55,152 nt of DNA from the NCBI GenBank assembly GCA_017397895.1, contig JAFQHP010000035.1:1-55152 (forward strand), in the 5' to 3' direction. Shown here in pieces: positions 47,920-55,152 of this stretch. The stretch is from Clostridia bacterium (GTDB taxonomy: Bacteria > Bacillota > Clostridia > Christensenellales > Aristaeellaceae). The notes under the pieces were generated by a model that worked only from the letters and a program-made list of their open reading frames with translations, ran no database searches and was not told the DNA's origin. A program made the translations under genes and the position numbers. Positions within the stretch are counted from its first letter, which is position 1. Every line of letters starts with the position of its first letter.

Positions 47920-48612
47920 ATGAAAAAAATCCTGATTACACCCTATGAAGACAGAAGCAGGTTTTGCCTGCACAGTGATTATATGAACGCCGTGCTTTCG
48001 GAGGGCGGGCTTTCCTATGTGTTGCCCCAGACCACGGACGAAAAGCTTCTTCGGGCCTACCTGGAGGGGGCAGATGGGCTGATTTTGTCCGGCGGCGGGG
48101 ATGTGGAGCCTGCGCTGTACGGCGAAGAACGCTCTCCCCTGTGCGGTGAAGCGGAGCCGGTGCGGGACGAAATGGAAATGAAGCTGTGCCGCATGGCGGT
48201 GGAGATGGACATTCCTCTTTTGTGCATCTGCCGTGGGCTGCAGGTGATGAACGTGGCGCTGGGGGGCACCCTGTGGCAGCATTTGCCTATGGCCTCCATG
48301 CATGACCGCTGCGATACGCCCAAGGACGCCGTGCATGAAGTGCGGGTGGAAAAGGGCAGCCTGTTGCATGAAATTCTGGGGGAAGAAGTGACGTCCGTCA
48401 ACAGCCGCCATCACCAGGGCATCAAGACGCTGGCCCCGGGGCTTGTGCCCGCCGCCTTTTCGGAGGACGGGCTGGCGGAGGCCTTTGAAATGCCGGGAAA
48501 AAGGTTTTTCCTGGCGGTGCAGTGGCACCCGGAAAGCATGTACGACCATCATTACGAAAACGCACAGAAAATCTTTGCGGCCTTTATGGCGGCAGTAAAG
48601 GAAAAAACATGA
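47920..48612 (+). CDS. Class I glutamine amidotransferase-like hydrolase (gamma-Glu-GABA hydrolase type)
   Basis: A 230-residue protein of the peptidase C26/PuuD group, which hydrolyse gamma-glutamyl amides. Visible are GADGLILSGGGDVEPALY, the nucleophile elbow LLCICRGLQVMNV and the catalytic HPE in VQWHPES. A member of the puu pathway is possible, but no polyamine genes are near, so the substrate is open. The ATG at 47920 follows GGAGGGG. Its stop overlaps the next start (ATGA). First gene of the operon. Confidence 0.85.
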   Translation: MKKILITPYEDRSRFCLHSDYMNAVLSEGGLSYVLPQTTDEKLLRAYLEGADGLILSGGGDVEPALYGEERSPLCGEAEPVRDEMEMKLCRMAVEMDIPLLCICRGLQVMNVALGGTLWQHLPMASMHDRCDTPKDAVHEVRVEKGSLLHEILGEEVTSVNSRHHQGIKTLAPGLVPAAFSEDGLAEAFEMPGKRFFLAVQWHPESMYDHHYENAQKIFAAFMAAVKEKT

Positions 48613-49319
48613 AGCAGATTGCCATTGTGGCGGATATGCACGGCAACTGGCCGGCCACCCTGGCCCTGGAGAAGGATCTGAAACGCCGGGGCATTACGGA
48701 AATCTATTGCCTGGGGGATATGGTGGGCAAAGGCCCCTCCTCCCATAAAACCATGGCATGGGCGCTGGAACACTGCCGGGTGATATTGCGGGGCAACTGG
48801 GAAGAGGGCATCGGGCTGAAGCAATATCCCAAGGACGAGTTTTATTACAACCAGCTGGGGGAAGAATATATGGCAATGCTTCCTTCCCTTCCCCTGGAGC
48901 ATACCATGATTCTTTCCGGCCGGCGCATCCGCATGATCCACGGCCGGCCCCATCTTTCCGATGCCGTGGGGGTGCACCGGGATGAAAGCTATTTCCAGCC
49001 CCTTTTGCAAAACCACGACGTGCTCATCTATGCCGACGCCCACAAGATCGGTATGCGGCTGATGACCGGCAACAAAATGGTGATCAACTGCGGCAGCGTG
49101 GGCAACGGCCTGAACCTGAACATGGTGCAGTATCTGATCCTGACCGGGGATGAAGAGGACGAAAATGCGCCCCTGGACGTGAATCTCATCACCCTGCCCT
49201 ATGATCGGGAGCAGGCGGCCCGGGACGCCCTGGAGGCAGAAAAGCAGGGCCTGGTAAAGGGCGATTTGTTTGCAAAAGAAGTGTTGACCGGGGTGTATGC
49301 CCGGCATCCGAAAAAATGA
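48609..49319 (+). CDS. Metallophosphoesterase
   Basis: A 236-residue calcineurin-type phosphoesterase. Metal-site motifs are IVADMHGNW (D-x-H), YCLGDMVGKGP (GDxxxxG), LRGNWEEG (GNH/E variant) and IYADAHKIG. The third has GN-W instead of the usual GN-H, so the active site is slightly altered. Members act on nucleotides, nucleic acids or phosphoproteins. AAAGGA precedes the ATG, which overlaps the upstream stop by four bases. It is seven bases from the next gene. Confidence 0.85.
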   Translation: MKQIAIVADMHGNWPATLALEKDLKRRGITEIYCLGDMVGKGPSSHKTMAWALEHCRVILRGNWEEGIGLKQYPKDEFYYNQLGEEYMAMLPSLPLEHTMILSGRRIRMIHGRPHLSDAVGVHRDESYFQPLLQNHDVLIYADAHKIGMRLMTGNKMVINCGSVGNGLNLNMVQYLILTGDEEDENAPLDVNLITLPYDREQAARDALEAEKQGLVKGDLFAKEVLTGVYARHPKK

Positions 49320-49326
49320 GGTAGAA

Positions 49327-50127
49327 ATGAAACTGATGTTTTGCCCCCTGTTCAGCGGCTCCAGCGGCAATGCCATTTTTGTCAGTGCCGGGGATACCCG
49401 GGTGCTGATTGACGCAGGGATGCCGGGGAAGGCCGTCGAAAACGCCCTGCGCACCATTGAGGTGCTGCCGGAAACTTTGACGGCCATCTGCGTGACCCAT
49501 GAGCATACCGACCATACCAAGGGCGTGGGCATTCTAAGCCGCAAATACCACATTCCCGTCTATGCCAATGAGCGCACCTTTGAAGCCATGCACAGGACGG
49601 TGGGGGAAATTCCCAAGTGGGACCGGCGGTATTTTGAAACCGGAGAGGATTTTTACATCGGCGAAATGGCCCTGCACCCCTTCCCCATCTCCCACGATGC
49701 GGCGGAGCCGGTGGGCTACCGCATCTATGCCGGCGGTGCCAGCGTGGCAGTGGCCACCGATATGGGGAAAATGACAAAGACAGTTTTTAATGCCCTTTCC
49801 GGCACCCAGGTGATGGTGCTGGAAAGCAATTATGACCCGGAATTATTGATGCAAAACCCCCATTATTCCCTGTATCTCAAGCAGCGCATCCGCTCTGCCC
49901 ACGGGCATCTTTCCAATGAGGACAGCGCCCGGTGCCTGCTGAAATTGCACGAAGCGGGGCTGGAGCATGTATTGCTTGGGCATCTGAGCCAGGAAAACAA
50001 TACGCCGGAGTTGGCCCTTGCCACGGCAGTGGAAACGCTGACGGGGGAAGGGGTATGCGTGAATGAAGAAATTACGGTAGATATTGCCTGGCGGGACAGG
50101 GTGAGCCGGATGTTCATCCTGGGGTGA
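49327..50127 (+). CDS. MBL-fold metallo-hydrolase (YycJ/WalJ-like)
   Basis: A 266-residue metallo-beta-lactamase-fold protein with FSGSSGNAIFV at the start, the metal motif THEHTDHTKGV, PFPISHDAAEPVGY and a C-terminal HLSNEDSARCL stretch. This layout is that of YycJ/WalJ, a nuclease-like protein which in other Firmicutes sits beside the walRK genes; that two-component system is absent here. GAGGT precedes the ATG. Confidence 0.87.
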   Translation: MKLMFCPLFSGSSGNAIFVSAGDTRVLIDAGMPGKAVENALRTIEVLPETLTAICVTHEHTDHTKGVGILSRKYHIPVYANERTFEAMHRTVGEIPKWDRRYFETGEDFYIGEMALHPFPISHDAAEPVGYRIYAGGASVAVATDMGKMTKTVFNALSGTQVMVLESNYDPELLMQNPHYSLYLKQRIRSAHGHLSNEDSARCLLKLHEAGLEHVLLGHLSQENNTPELALATAVETLTGEGVCVNEEITVDIAWRDRVSRMFILG

Positions 50128-50149
50128 CATAAAGGAGGTGTTTACTTCC

Positions 50150-50941
50150 GTGAAAACCAAGTATCCCCTTTTGCTGGTGCACGGCCTGGGCATGAAGGAC
50201 TGCCTGCTGTGGCGCTCCTTCGGCCGTATTGACAGGATACTGCGCATCCAGGGGTACCAGGTATACACAAGCGATGTGGACGCCATGGGCAGCATTGAAA
50301 ATAATGCCGCCCAGCTGAAAGCGGAAATACAAAACATCCTTTCCTTAACCGGGGCGGAGAAGGTGAACCTGATCGCCCATTCCAAGGGCGGGCTGGACGC
50401 CAAGTATATGATCTGCCATCTGGGCATGGCAAACTGCGTGGCCAGCCTCACCACCCTCTGCACGCCCCATCGGGGCTCCCCGGTGGCCACGGGTATCCTC
50501 CGGGCACCGAAAATACTGCTTGGGCTGGTGGCCGTTTGCGTGAACGGGCTGTTCCGCCTGATGGGGGATAAGCACCCGGACAGCATGACCGCCTGCCGCC
50601 AGCTGCAGCGGGTGCAGGGGGAATTGGACTTTGACACGCTGCTGATCAATGAAAAAGTGTACTGCCAGAGCTTTTCCGCCACCATGAAACGGGGCAGGAA
50701 AAAGGCGGACTTTGTGATGCAGATCCCCCTGATGTTTTCCCGCTATATGGAAAAGGGCGTGGAAACGGACGGCCTGGTGCCCCGGGATTCCGCCATTTTC
50801 GGGGTGTACCGGGGGGACGTGATGGAGGACAGCGTTTCCCATGCGGAAATGGTGGACTTTATGGTGGCGGATAAGAAACGGGACAAGATTTATGCCTTTT
50901 ATTCTGCCCTGTGCGAAGAATTGGTGCAGATGGGCTTCTGA
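50150..50941 (+). CDS. Alpha/beta-hydrolase lipase or esterase
   Basis: A 263-residue protein with the lipase oxyanion motif LLLVHGLG near the N-terminus and the nucleophile elbow AHSKGGLDAKY. Asp and His of the triad are likely at DGLVP and SHAEM. No signal peptide, so cytoplasmic or leaderless. It resembles PGAP1/triacylglycerol lipase relatives; the substrate may be a lipid or acyl ester. The start is a GTG at 50150, about 11 bases after AAAGGAGG; an earlier GTG at 50138 overlaps that site and is rejected. Confidence 0.82.
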   Translation: MKTKYPLLLVHGLGMKDCLLWRSFGRIDRILRIQGYQVYTSDVDAMGSIENNAAQLKAEIQNILSLTGAEKVNLIAHSKGGLDAKYMICHLGMANCVASLTTLCTPHRGSPVATGILRAPKILLGLVAVCVNGLFRLMGDKHPDSMTACRQLQRVQGELDFDTLLINEKVYCQSFSATMKRGRKKADFVMQIPLMFSRYMEKGVETDGLVPRDSAIFGVYRGDVMEDSVSHAEMVDFMVADKKRDKIYAFYSALCEELVQMGF

Positions 50942-50955
50942 GAGGGGATATACAG

Positions 50956-51756
50956 ATGCTGACCAGACAGGAAATCAAACAATTTCTGAAGGACATGGGG
51001 GTAAAACCCACCGATACCCTCACCATTCATGCGGCACTGCGGAAGGTCGGGCCCATTGAAGGTGGCGCCGACGGGCTGATTGATGCCCTGAAGGAATATT
51101 TGAGCGACGGGCTTTTGCTGGTGCCCACCCACACCTGGGCCAATGTGACCCCCGCAAATCCCGTCTTTGATGTGCGAAGCACCGTCCCCTGTATCGGCAC
51201 CCTGGCCAAAGTGGCTGCTTTCCGGCAGGACGGCATCCGCTCCCTGCACCCCACCCATTCCATGGCGGCTTTCGGCAAAAATGCCCGGGCATACATTCAG
51301 GGCGAAGAAAAAAGCCATACCCCGGCCCCTGTGGGCGGGGCGCTGAGCCGGCTGTATGATGTGGAGGGCAAGGTGCTGCTGCTGGGCATCGGCCATGAAC
51401 GCAATACCTATCTCCACGCCGTTGATGAAAGGATTGACGTGAAAAACCGCATTGCAGAAAAAGGCTTTGACGCCACGGTGATGGACTGGGACGGCAATAA
51501 AATTTCCTGCCCCGATTACCATCCCCACCAGGTGCTGGGCCTGCCGGAAAATGTATCCGGCTGCAGCGAATACTACCCCAACTACAAAAAGGCCTTTGAG
51601 GATGCGGACGCCGTGCACTACGGCCAATTGGGCAACGCCCTTTGCTATGTGTGCGACGTGAAAAAGATGACGGACCGGATGATCACCATCTGGAAAAATG
51701 CGGACCGGGATATGTGCGTGTGTGATATGGAGATCCCGGAAAGCTGGTATCGGTAA
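50956..51756 (+). CDS. AAC(3)-family N-acetyltransferase
   Basis: A 266-residue member of the aminoglycoside 3-N-acetyltransferase family. It shows the starting helix TRQEIKQFL, VHAAL-like TIHAALRKVG, LLVPTHTWAN and LHPTHSMAAFG, and the LLLGIGHERNTYLH motif. Housekeeping relatives of AAC(3) acetylate other amines, so antibiotic resistance should not be assumed. GAGGGG precedes the ATG. It lies between an esterase and an amidohydrolase in the operon. Confidence 0.85.
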   Translation: MLTRQEIKQFLKDMGVKPTDTLTIHAALRKVGPIEGGADGLIDALKEYLSDGLLLVPTHTWANVTPANPVFDVRSTVPCIGTLAKVAAFRQDGIRSLHPTHSMAAFGKNARAYIQGEEKSHTPAPVGGALSRLYDVEGKVLLLGIGHERNTYLHAVDERIDVKNRIAEKGFDATVMDWDGNKISCPDYHPHQVLGLPENVSGCSEYYPNYKKAFEDADAVHYGQLGNALCYVCDVKKMTDRMITIWKNADRDMCVCDMEIPESWYR

Positions 51757-51770
51757 AGGAGCGGTTCATT

Positions 51771-52403
51771 TTGCTGGAAAAAATCAGGGCAGCAGCCCGG
51801 GCACGGCTGGAGGAAAAGGGAGAAGTGTCCTTCATTTTGCGGCAGGGCGCGGGCAGCGTCATGTTTTCCGCACCCCACTGTGTGGAGCAGCTGCGCAACG
51901 GCTGCATCAAGTATGCCGAGCCCCAGACGGGCTTGCTTGCCGAAATGCTGCATGAAGGGCTTCACTGCCCCATCATCCGCAAGCAGAATAACCTGAACGA
52001 TGATGCCAATTACGATGCTGTGTGCCCCTACAAGGACGTCCTTTCGGATTATGTAAACCGGCAGGGCGTACGGTATCTGATGGATTTGCACCAATTGGCC
52101 CCCAGCCGGGAAGAAATCATCAACATTGGCACCGGGGAATATGAAAATGCGGATGAAGAGGTGGCCCGGGCAGTGGAAAAATGCTTTTTGAAGGCGGGCA
52201 TTCCGGTATGGATTGATCAGCCCTTCAAGGCCTCCTACCCCCACACGGTGTCCGCCGCCATTCACCGCCGCTGCGGCATTCAGTGTGTGCAGATTGAAAT
52301 CAATTCCCGGCTGCTTATGGAAGGGCAAGGGGAATATTGCCTGGAAAAAGTGTACCGGTGCCTGGCGGAATGCCATAGGGCGCTGACGGAGCTGAACGTA
52401 TGA
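51771..52403 (+). CDS. N-formylglutamate amidohydrolase-like protein
   Basis: A 210-residue protein with features of the FGase fold: FSAPHCVEQLRNG near the start (metal His), QNNLNDDANYDA, YLMDLHQLA (metal His) and QIEINSRLL at the end. FGase releases formate from N-formylglutamate in histidine breakdown, but no hut genes are present, so it may act on another N-acyl amide. The start is a TTG at 51771, nine bases after AAAGGAG. Its stop overlaps the next start (ATGA). Confidence 0.72.
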   Translation: MLEKIRAAARARLEEKGEVSFILRQGAGSVMFSAPHCVEQLRNGCIKYAEPQTGLLAEMLHEGLHCPIIRKQNNLNDDANYDAVCPYKDVLSDYVNRQGVRYLMDLHQLAPSREEIINIGTGEYENADEEVARAVEKCFLKAGIPVWIDQPFKASYPHTVSAAIHRRCGIQCVQIEINSRLLMEGQGEYCLEKVYRCLAECHRALTELNV

Positions 52404-53740
52404 AAAACAATGTGATGATCACAAAAAGCGAAAACGGGGAAATGATCCTCCGCAGGGGGAAAAGGGCCTGCCGGAATTGCTTCGATGCGCCTCTGCCCCT
52501 TCGGATTGCTGAGAAGCGCTGCGGCCAGATGGACGGAAGGCTGAACCGGGTGTGCGTTTCCGGGGAGGTATTGCAGGGGCTGGACGCCCTTTATGTGACG
52601 CTGGTGAACGAAAGAAGCGGCCGGTTCATGGATGTGTTTGTTGATGGCGCAGCGGGCATGGACCGGGGCGAAATCCGCCTCACCGCCGTGGTTGCAGACG
52701 CATTGGAAGCGCACAGCGGTGAAGCGGTGCTGCTCTGCCCCCGGAAGGCCGTTTCCTTCCGGCGTATTATGAAGCAGAAAATCGGCCAGGTGAAGGAAGA
52801 AGCGGTGGTGATCAGCGCAGAGGAAAAGGCGGCGCAGCAGCTGAGCCAGTTTGATTTGTTTGAACTGTACAACCCCCTCACCCGGGACGCCATTGTCATC
52901 AGGGCCAGGCACATCATTGCCGATGAAACGCTGAAAACGGGAGAAATCCGCATCAATCAGCGCCAGCGCAGCATGCTGGGAGAAAACGTGCCCTGCCGCC
53001 TGTCCACCGGGCAATGGCAGCAGGCCATGGCTGCCCTGGCAGAGGAAAAAGAGCTGCAGGCGGCCATGGCGGAATGCTATATGCAGGAAAACGGCCGGTA
53101 CACCCTGTCCGGCGCTGTGGGGGAAATGCCCTTTGCCCGGCGGGAGGGGCTGAAAAAGGCCATCCGCCTCTGCTTTGGAGAACGGCTGGTGCTGCAGCCG
53201 GTGCTTCCCACCTACCTGAATGGGGAAAAGCGTTCGCCCCTGCAATGGCTGTGCGATTTTTATGCCGGCAGGAGCGTATTGTCCCTCAATGCCCGCAGGC
53301 CCCATCTGTGCGATGAGCTGGCGGATATTGTGCGCATGACGGAAGACAATATGCGCTACATGGGCCTGGAAAGCATGGACAAGGTGATTTTGCAGTACAA
53401 AAGAAAGCGCATTGCCTGCCATGTGATGCCCCTGGAGAGGGACAAGTTTGACATGAACAATATTGCCAGCCTGCCGGAGCTTTCCATCGGCATTCCGGTG
53501 CACATCCGCAGCAGGCTGGGGCTGCATGATCTGCAGTCCGCAGTGAAGGTGGACAGGGACACCGGCTTCATTCTGCGCAAAAGCATCAACGAGCAGCTGG
53601 TGCCGGCCTTGTTGACGCTGGTATCCCTCAGCTTTTTCGAATCCTTCACCGTCTGGCAGAAGGCGCTGCTTTCCCTGGTGGCCATTCCGGTGATTTTATA
53701 TTTCAATCTGTCCTCCAAGCGGAATATGCGGGGGAAGTGA
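52400..53740 (+). CDS. Unknown protein with two C-terminal membrane helices
   Basis: A 446-residue protein that I do not recognise. The N-terminal 100 residues are beta-rich; the middle contains Lys/Glu/Gln-rich helices (residues about 125-240). Near residue 325-390 there are beta strands with KVILQYKRKRIACHVMP and LSIGIPVHIRSRLGL, somewhat like a double-psi barrel of the CDC48-N kind, a weak resemblance. The final 45 residues form two hydrophobic helices and a basic tail, anchoring it with the bulk probably in the cytoplasm. It overlaps the amidohydrolase gene by four bases and precedes a small membrane protein by 16 bases. Confidence 0.6.
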   Translation: MKNNVMITKSENGEMILRRGKRACRNCFDAPLPLRIAEKRCGQMDGRLNRVCVSGEVLQGLDALYVTLVNERSGRFMDVFVDGAAGMDRGEIRLTAVVADALEAHSGEAVLLCPRKAVSFRRIMKQKIGQVKEEAVVISAEEKAAQQLSQFDLFELYNPLTRDAIVIRARHIIADETLKTGEIRINQRQRSMLGENVPCRLSTGQWQQAMAALAEEKELQAAMAECYMQENGRYTLSGAVGEMPFARREGLKKAIRLCFGERLVLQPVLPTYLNGEKRSPLQWLCDFYAGRSVLSLNARRPHLCDELADIVRMTEDNMRYMGLESMDKVILQYKRKRIACHVMPLERDKFDMNNIASLPELSIGIPVHIRSRLGLHDLQSAVKVDRDTGFILRKSINEQLVPALLTLVSLSFFESFTVWQKALLSLVAIPVILYFNLSSKRNMRGK

Positions 53741-53756
53741 AAAGGAGATACGCATT

Positions 53757-54053
53757 ATGAATTACAGGAAAAGCGATAACCTGGCCATCCTGACGGTGGT
53801 GGGCTTTATTCTGGCCATCATCCTGGGGCCCAAGACCCAGACCTATATGACCATCCTGGGCATCCTGGCCATTGCCGCCATTTTGCTCACCATCCTGCTG
53901 AAACTGTTTTACTTTGGCCGCAGCAAATATATTCCCTCCCGCAAGCGGCCCAAGGAGCAAAAGCCCTTTTATCTGGACAGCGTTCAGCCCCTGAACCAGC
54001 CTCAGCACGAAGCGGAAGAAGCTGTGCCTGAAACAGCGCCCATGGAGCAATAA
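53757..54053 (+). CDS. Small two-helix membrane protein, unknown
   Basis: A 98-residue protein with two predicted membrane helices (about residues 9-24 and 29-52) and a basic then acidic, Pro-rich tail (from KYIPSRKRPKEQ onward). AAAAGGAG precedes the ATG. Located between the unknown 446-residue membrane protein and the PHP gene, it may be a partner of the former. No family recognised. Confidence 0.62.
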   Translation: MNYRKSDNLAILTVVGFILAIILGPKTQTYMTILGILAIAAILLTILLKLFYFGRSKYIPSRKRPKEQKPFYLDSVQPLNQPQHEAEEAVPETAPMEQ

Positions 54054-54054
54054 C

Positions 54055-54903
54055 ATGGACAAGGCCTGTGATTTGCACGCCCATTCTTTGTATTCGGACG
54101 GCACCTGCACCCCGGCGGAGCTGATCCTGTTTGCGGAGGAAAAAGGGCTGTCCCATTTGGCGCTGACGGACCACAACACTGTTTTGGGCCTGCGGGATTT
54201 TTTGCAGGCGGCGGAAACATCTTTGGTGGAAGCGGTGCCGGGCATTGAAATTTCCTGCGGCTTTCAGGGAAAGGAAGTGCACATACTGGGGCTGTATCTG
54301 CCCCCCGCTTCCTTTGATGAGGTGCATACCTTTGTGCAGGAAATTCACCGCCGCAAAGACGAAAGCAACCGGCAGCTGGTACAGCGCTTGCGGGATGCGG
54401 GGTATGACCTGTGCTACGAAACGCTGGTGGCAAACACCCGGGGCGGGCACATCAATAGGGCCCACATCGCCAAGGCCATGCTGGAAAAAGGCGATGTGCC
54501 TTCGGTGGAGGCGGCGGTGAAGGGCGTTTTGTCCCCTGCCTATGGCCTCTACCAGCCCCCGGAAAGGCTGGACGCCCTGGAAGCGGTGCGCCGCCTTGCC
54601 GCCTGGGGTGCCGTGCCTGTACTGGCCCATCCCTTTTTGAACCAGACGGAAAGCGAACTGCATATTTTCCTGCCCCAGGCCAGGGCAGCCGGCCTCATCG
54701 GCATGGAAACCCGCTACCCTCTCTACGATGAACCCACCGCCCGTCTGGCCGCCCAAATGGCCCGGCAATACGGCCTGCTGGAAAGCGGCGGCAGCGATTT
54801 CCACGGCGCCATCAAGCCTCACATTGCTCTTGGCACCGGCACGGGCAGCCTGTTCGTCCCCGCCGCTTTTGCGGAAGGGATCAGGCGATGCAGCAAAGGC
54901 TAA
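54055..54903 (+). CDS. PHP-domain phosphoesterase
   Basis: A 282-residue PHP protein with metal motifs DLHAHSLYSDGT (H-x-H), LALTDHNT, the Glu of PGIEISC, a HINRAHIA insert, PVLAHPF and GGSDFHG near the end. This is the YciV/TrpH-like group, which includes the 3',5'-nucleoside bisphosphate phosphatase and 5'-3' exoribonuclease RnmAMP. The ATG at 54055 lies one base after the upstream stop, with GGAG overlapping the end of that gene. Last gene of the operon; repeat copy 3 follows. Confidence 0.88.
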   Translation: MDKACDLHAHSLYSDGTCTPAELILFAEEKGLSHLALTDHNTVLGLRDFLQAAETSLVEAVPGIEISCGFQGKEVHILGLYLPPASFDEVHTFVQEIHRRKDESNRQLVQRLRDAGYDLCYETLVANTRGGHINRAHIAKAMLEKGDVPSVEAAVKGVLSPAYGLYQPPERLDALEAVRRLAAWGAVPVLAHPFLNQTESELHIFLPQARAAGLIGMETRYPLYDEPTARLAAQMARQYGLLESGGSDFHGAIKPHIALGTGTGSLFVPAAFAEGIRRCSKG

Positions 54904-54924
54904 AAAAGGGGCCTGTGTGGCTTG

Positions 54925-55152
54925 ACCGGAGCAGGGGGCTCCTCGCCCCCCTGTACCCCCACGCCAGGGCCATCGGCCCTGGACCCAATCCGCGAAGTGA
55001 TTGTGCGAATAAACAAGCAATTTCCGCGTGAAACTTGAGGAACGAAATATGTGCCCACGGGCGCTATGAAAACGAAAAAAGAGCGGTTGAGAGAATGAAT
55101 TCTCTCACCGCTTCTTTTTATCGTTTTCCCCGGATGCCTCTGGCATCCGGCC
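54925..55152. repeat. MITE-like dispersed repeat, copy 3 (truncated by the window edge)
   Basis: The left module reads ACCGGAGCA, GGGGGCTCC-TCGCCCCC, TGTACCCCC, then CCAGGGCC-ATC-GGCCCTGG and ACCCA. The central hairpin at 55069-55127 begins GAAAACGAAAAA and ends TTTTTATCGTTTTC, with inner arms GCGGTTGAGAGA and TCTCTCACCGC. It ends at the window edge in CCGGATGC/GCATCCGG (55130-55150). Confidence 0.65.

Noticed and set aside
50956..51756. Aminoglycoside resistance gene
   Set aside because: Although in the AAC(3) family, it sits in a housekeeping-like operon with no mobile element; many relatives are not resistance enzymes.

Overview
The window looks like a chromosome segment from a GC-rich, spore-forming, anaerobic Clostridia-type Firmicute, probably gut- or animal-associated. 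Support comes from two alpha/beta-type small acid-soluble spore proteins, a Gram-positive Cna-B/BspA-type surface adhesin, a T-box leader in front of proS, AGGAGG-type ribosome binding sites, consensus sigma-A promoters, a biotin-dependent Na+-pumping decarboxylase set, and the GGGtGRT/Fe-S-scaffold gene pair. No phage, plasmid, CRISPR or rRNA genes were seen, and the genus cannot be fixed from the sequence alone.

Layout: (1) 1-11106, minus strand, is one uninterrupted reading frame for a giant secreted adhesin, at least 3,702 residues, whose C-terminus lies off the left edge. It has an unrecognised N-terminal head, about 14 Cna-B-like domains, and two unusual insertions: a four-motif CxxCxGxG (DnaJ-zinc-finger-like) block and a BspA-type leucine-rich repeat plus InlB-like block. 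(2) 11265-14130: GH4 alpha-galactosidase, tRNA-Ala(CGC), and a small membrane-anchored protein. (3) 14215-19961: carboxyltransferase, OadG, biotin carrier, OadB and a 5S/OadA-type carboxyltransferase, probably a Na+-exporting decarboxylase or transcarboxylase. (4) 19998-25042: HD hydrolase, then a minus-strand operon of YbhN-type flippase-like protein, DUF1538 membrane protein, PII-like regulator and CHAP amidase. (5) 25135-29040: xylulokinase, a coiled-coil/winged-helix protein of unknown role, two SASP genes. (6) 29069-34942: xanthine phosphoribosyltransferase followed by a complete BMP-type nucleoside/purine ABC importer. (7) 34955-41055: TrmO-like tRNA methyltransferase, T-box leader plus proS, an ECF sigma factor with a long C-terminal extension, and the GGGtGRT/scaffold pair. 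(8) 41147-47826: DUF58/DUF4129-like/MoxR operon, an XRE regulator with a histone-H1-like tail, a HAD phosphatase, and a PadR-DUF1700/DUF4097 pair. (9) 47872-54903: a tightly packed nine-gene run of hydrolases and acyltransferases with two unknown membrane proteins.

The most interesting non-coding signal is a dispersed, MITE-like repeat present three times (about 18129-18477, 45814-46353, 54925 to the right edge). It has GC-rich end modules that appear inverted at both ends in copy 1, and a long central hairpin whose arms differ between copies yet remain self-complementary. The most interesting coding signal is the adhesin, in which zinc-finger-like CxxC motifs and a repeat module each appear to be nested inside an otherwise ordinary Cna-B domain.

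All calls come from reading the sequence by eye and from family knowledge. No alignment, structure prediction or database search was run.
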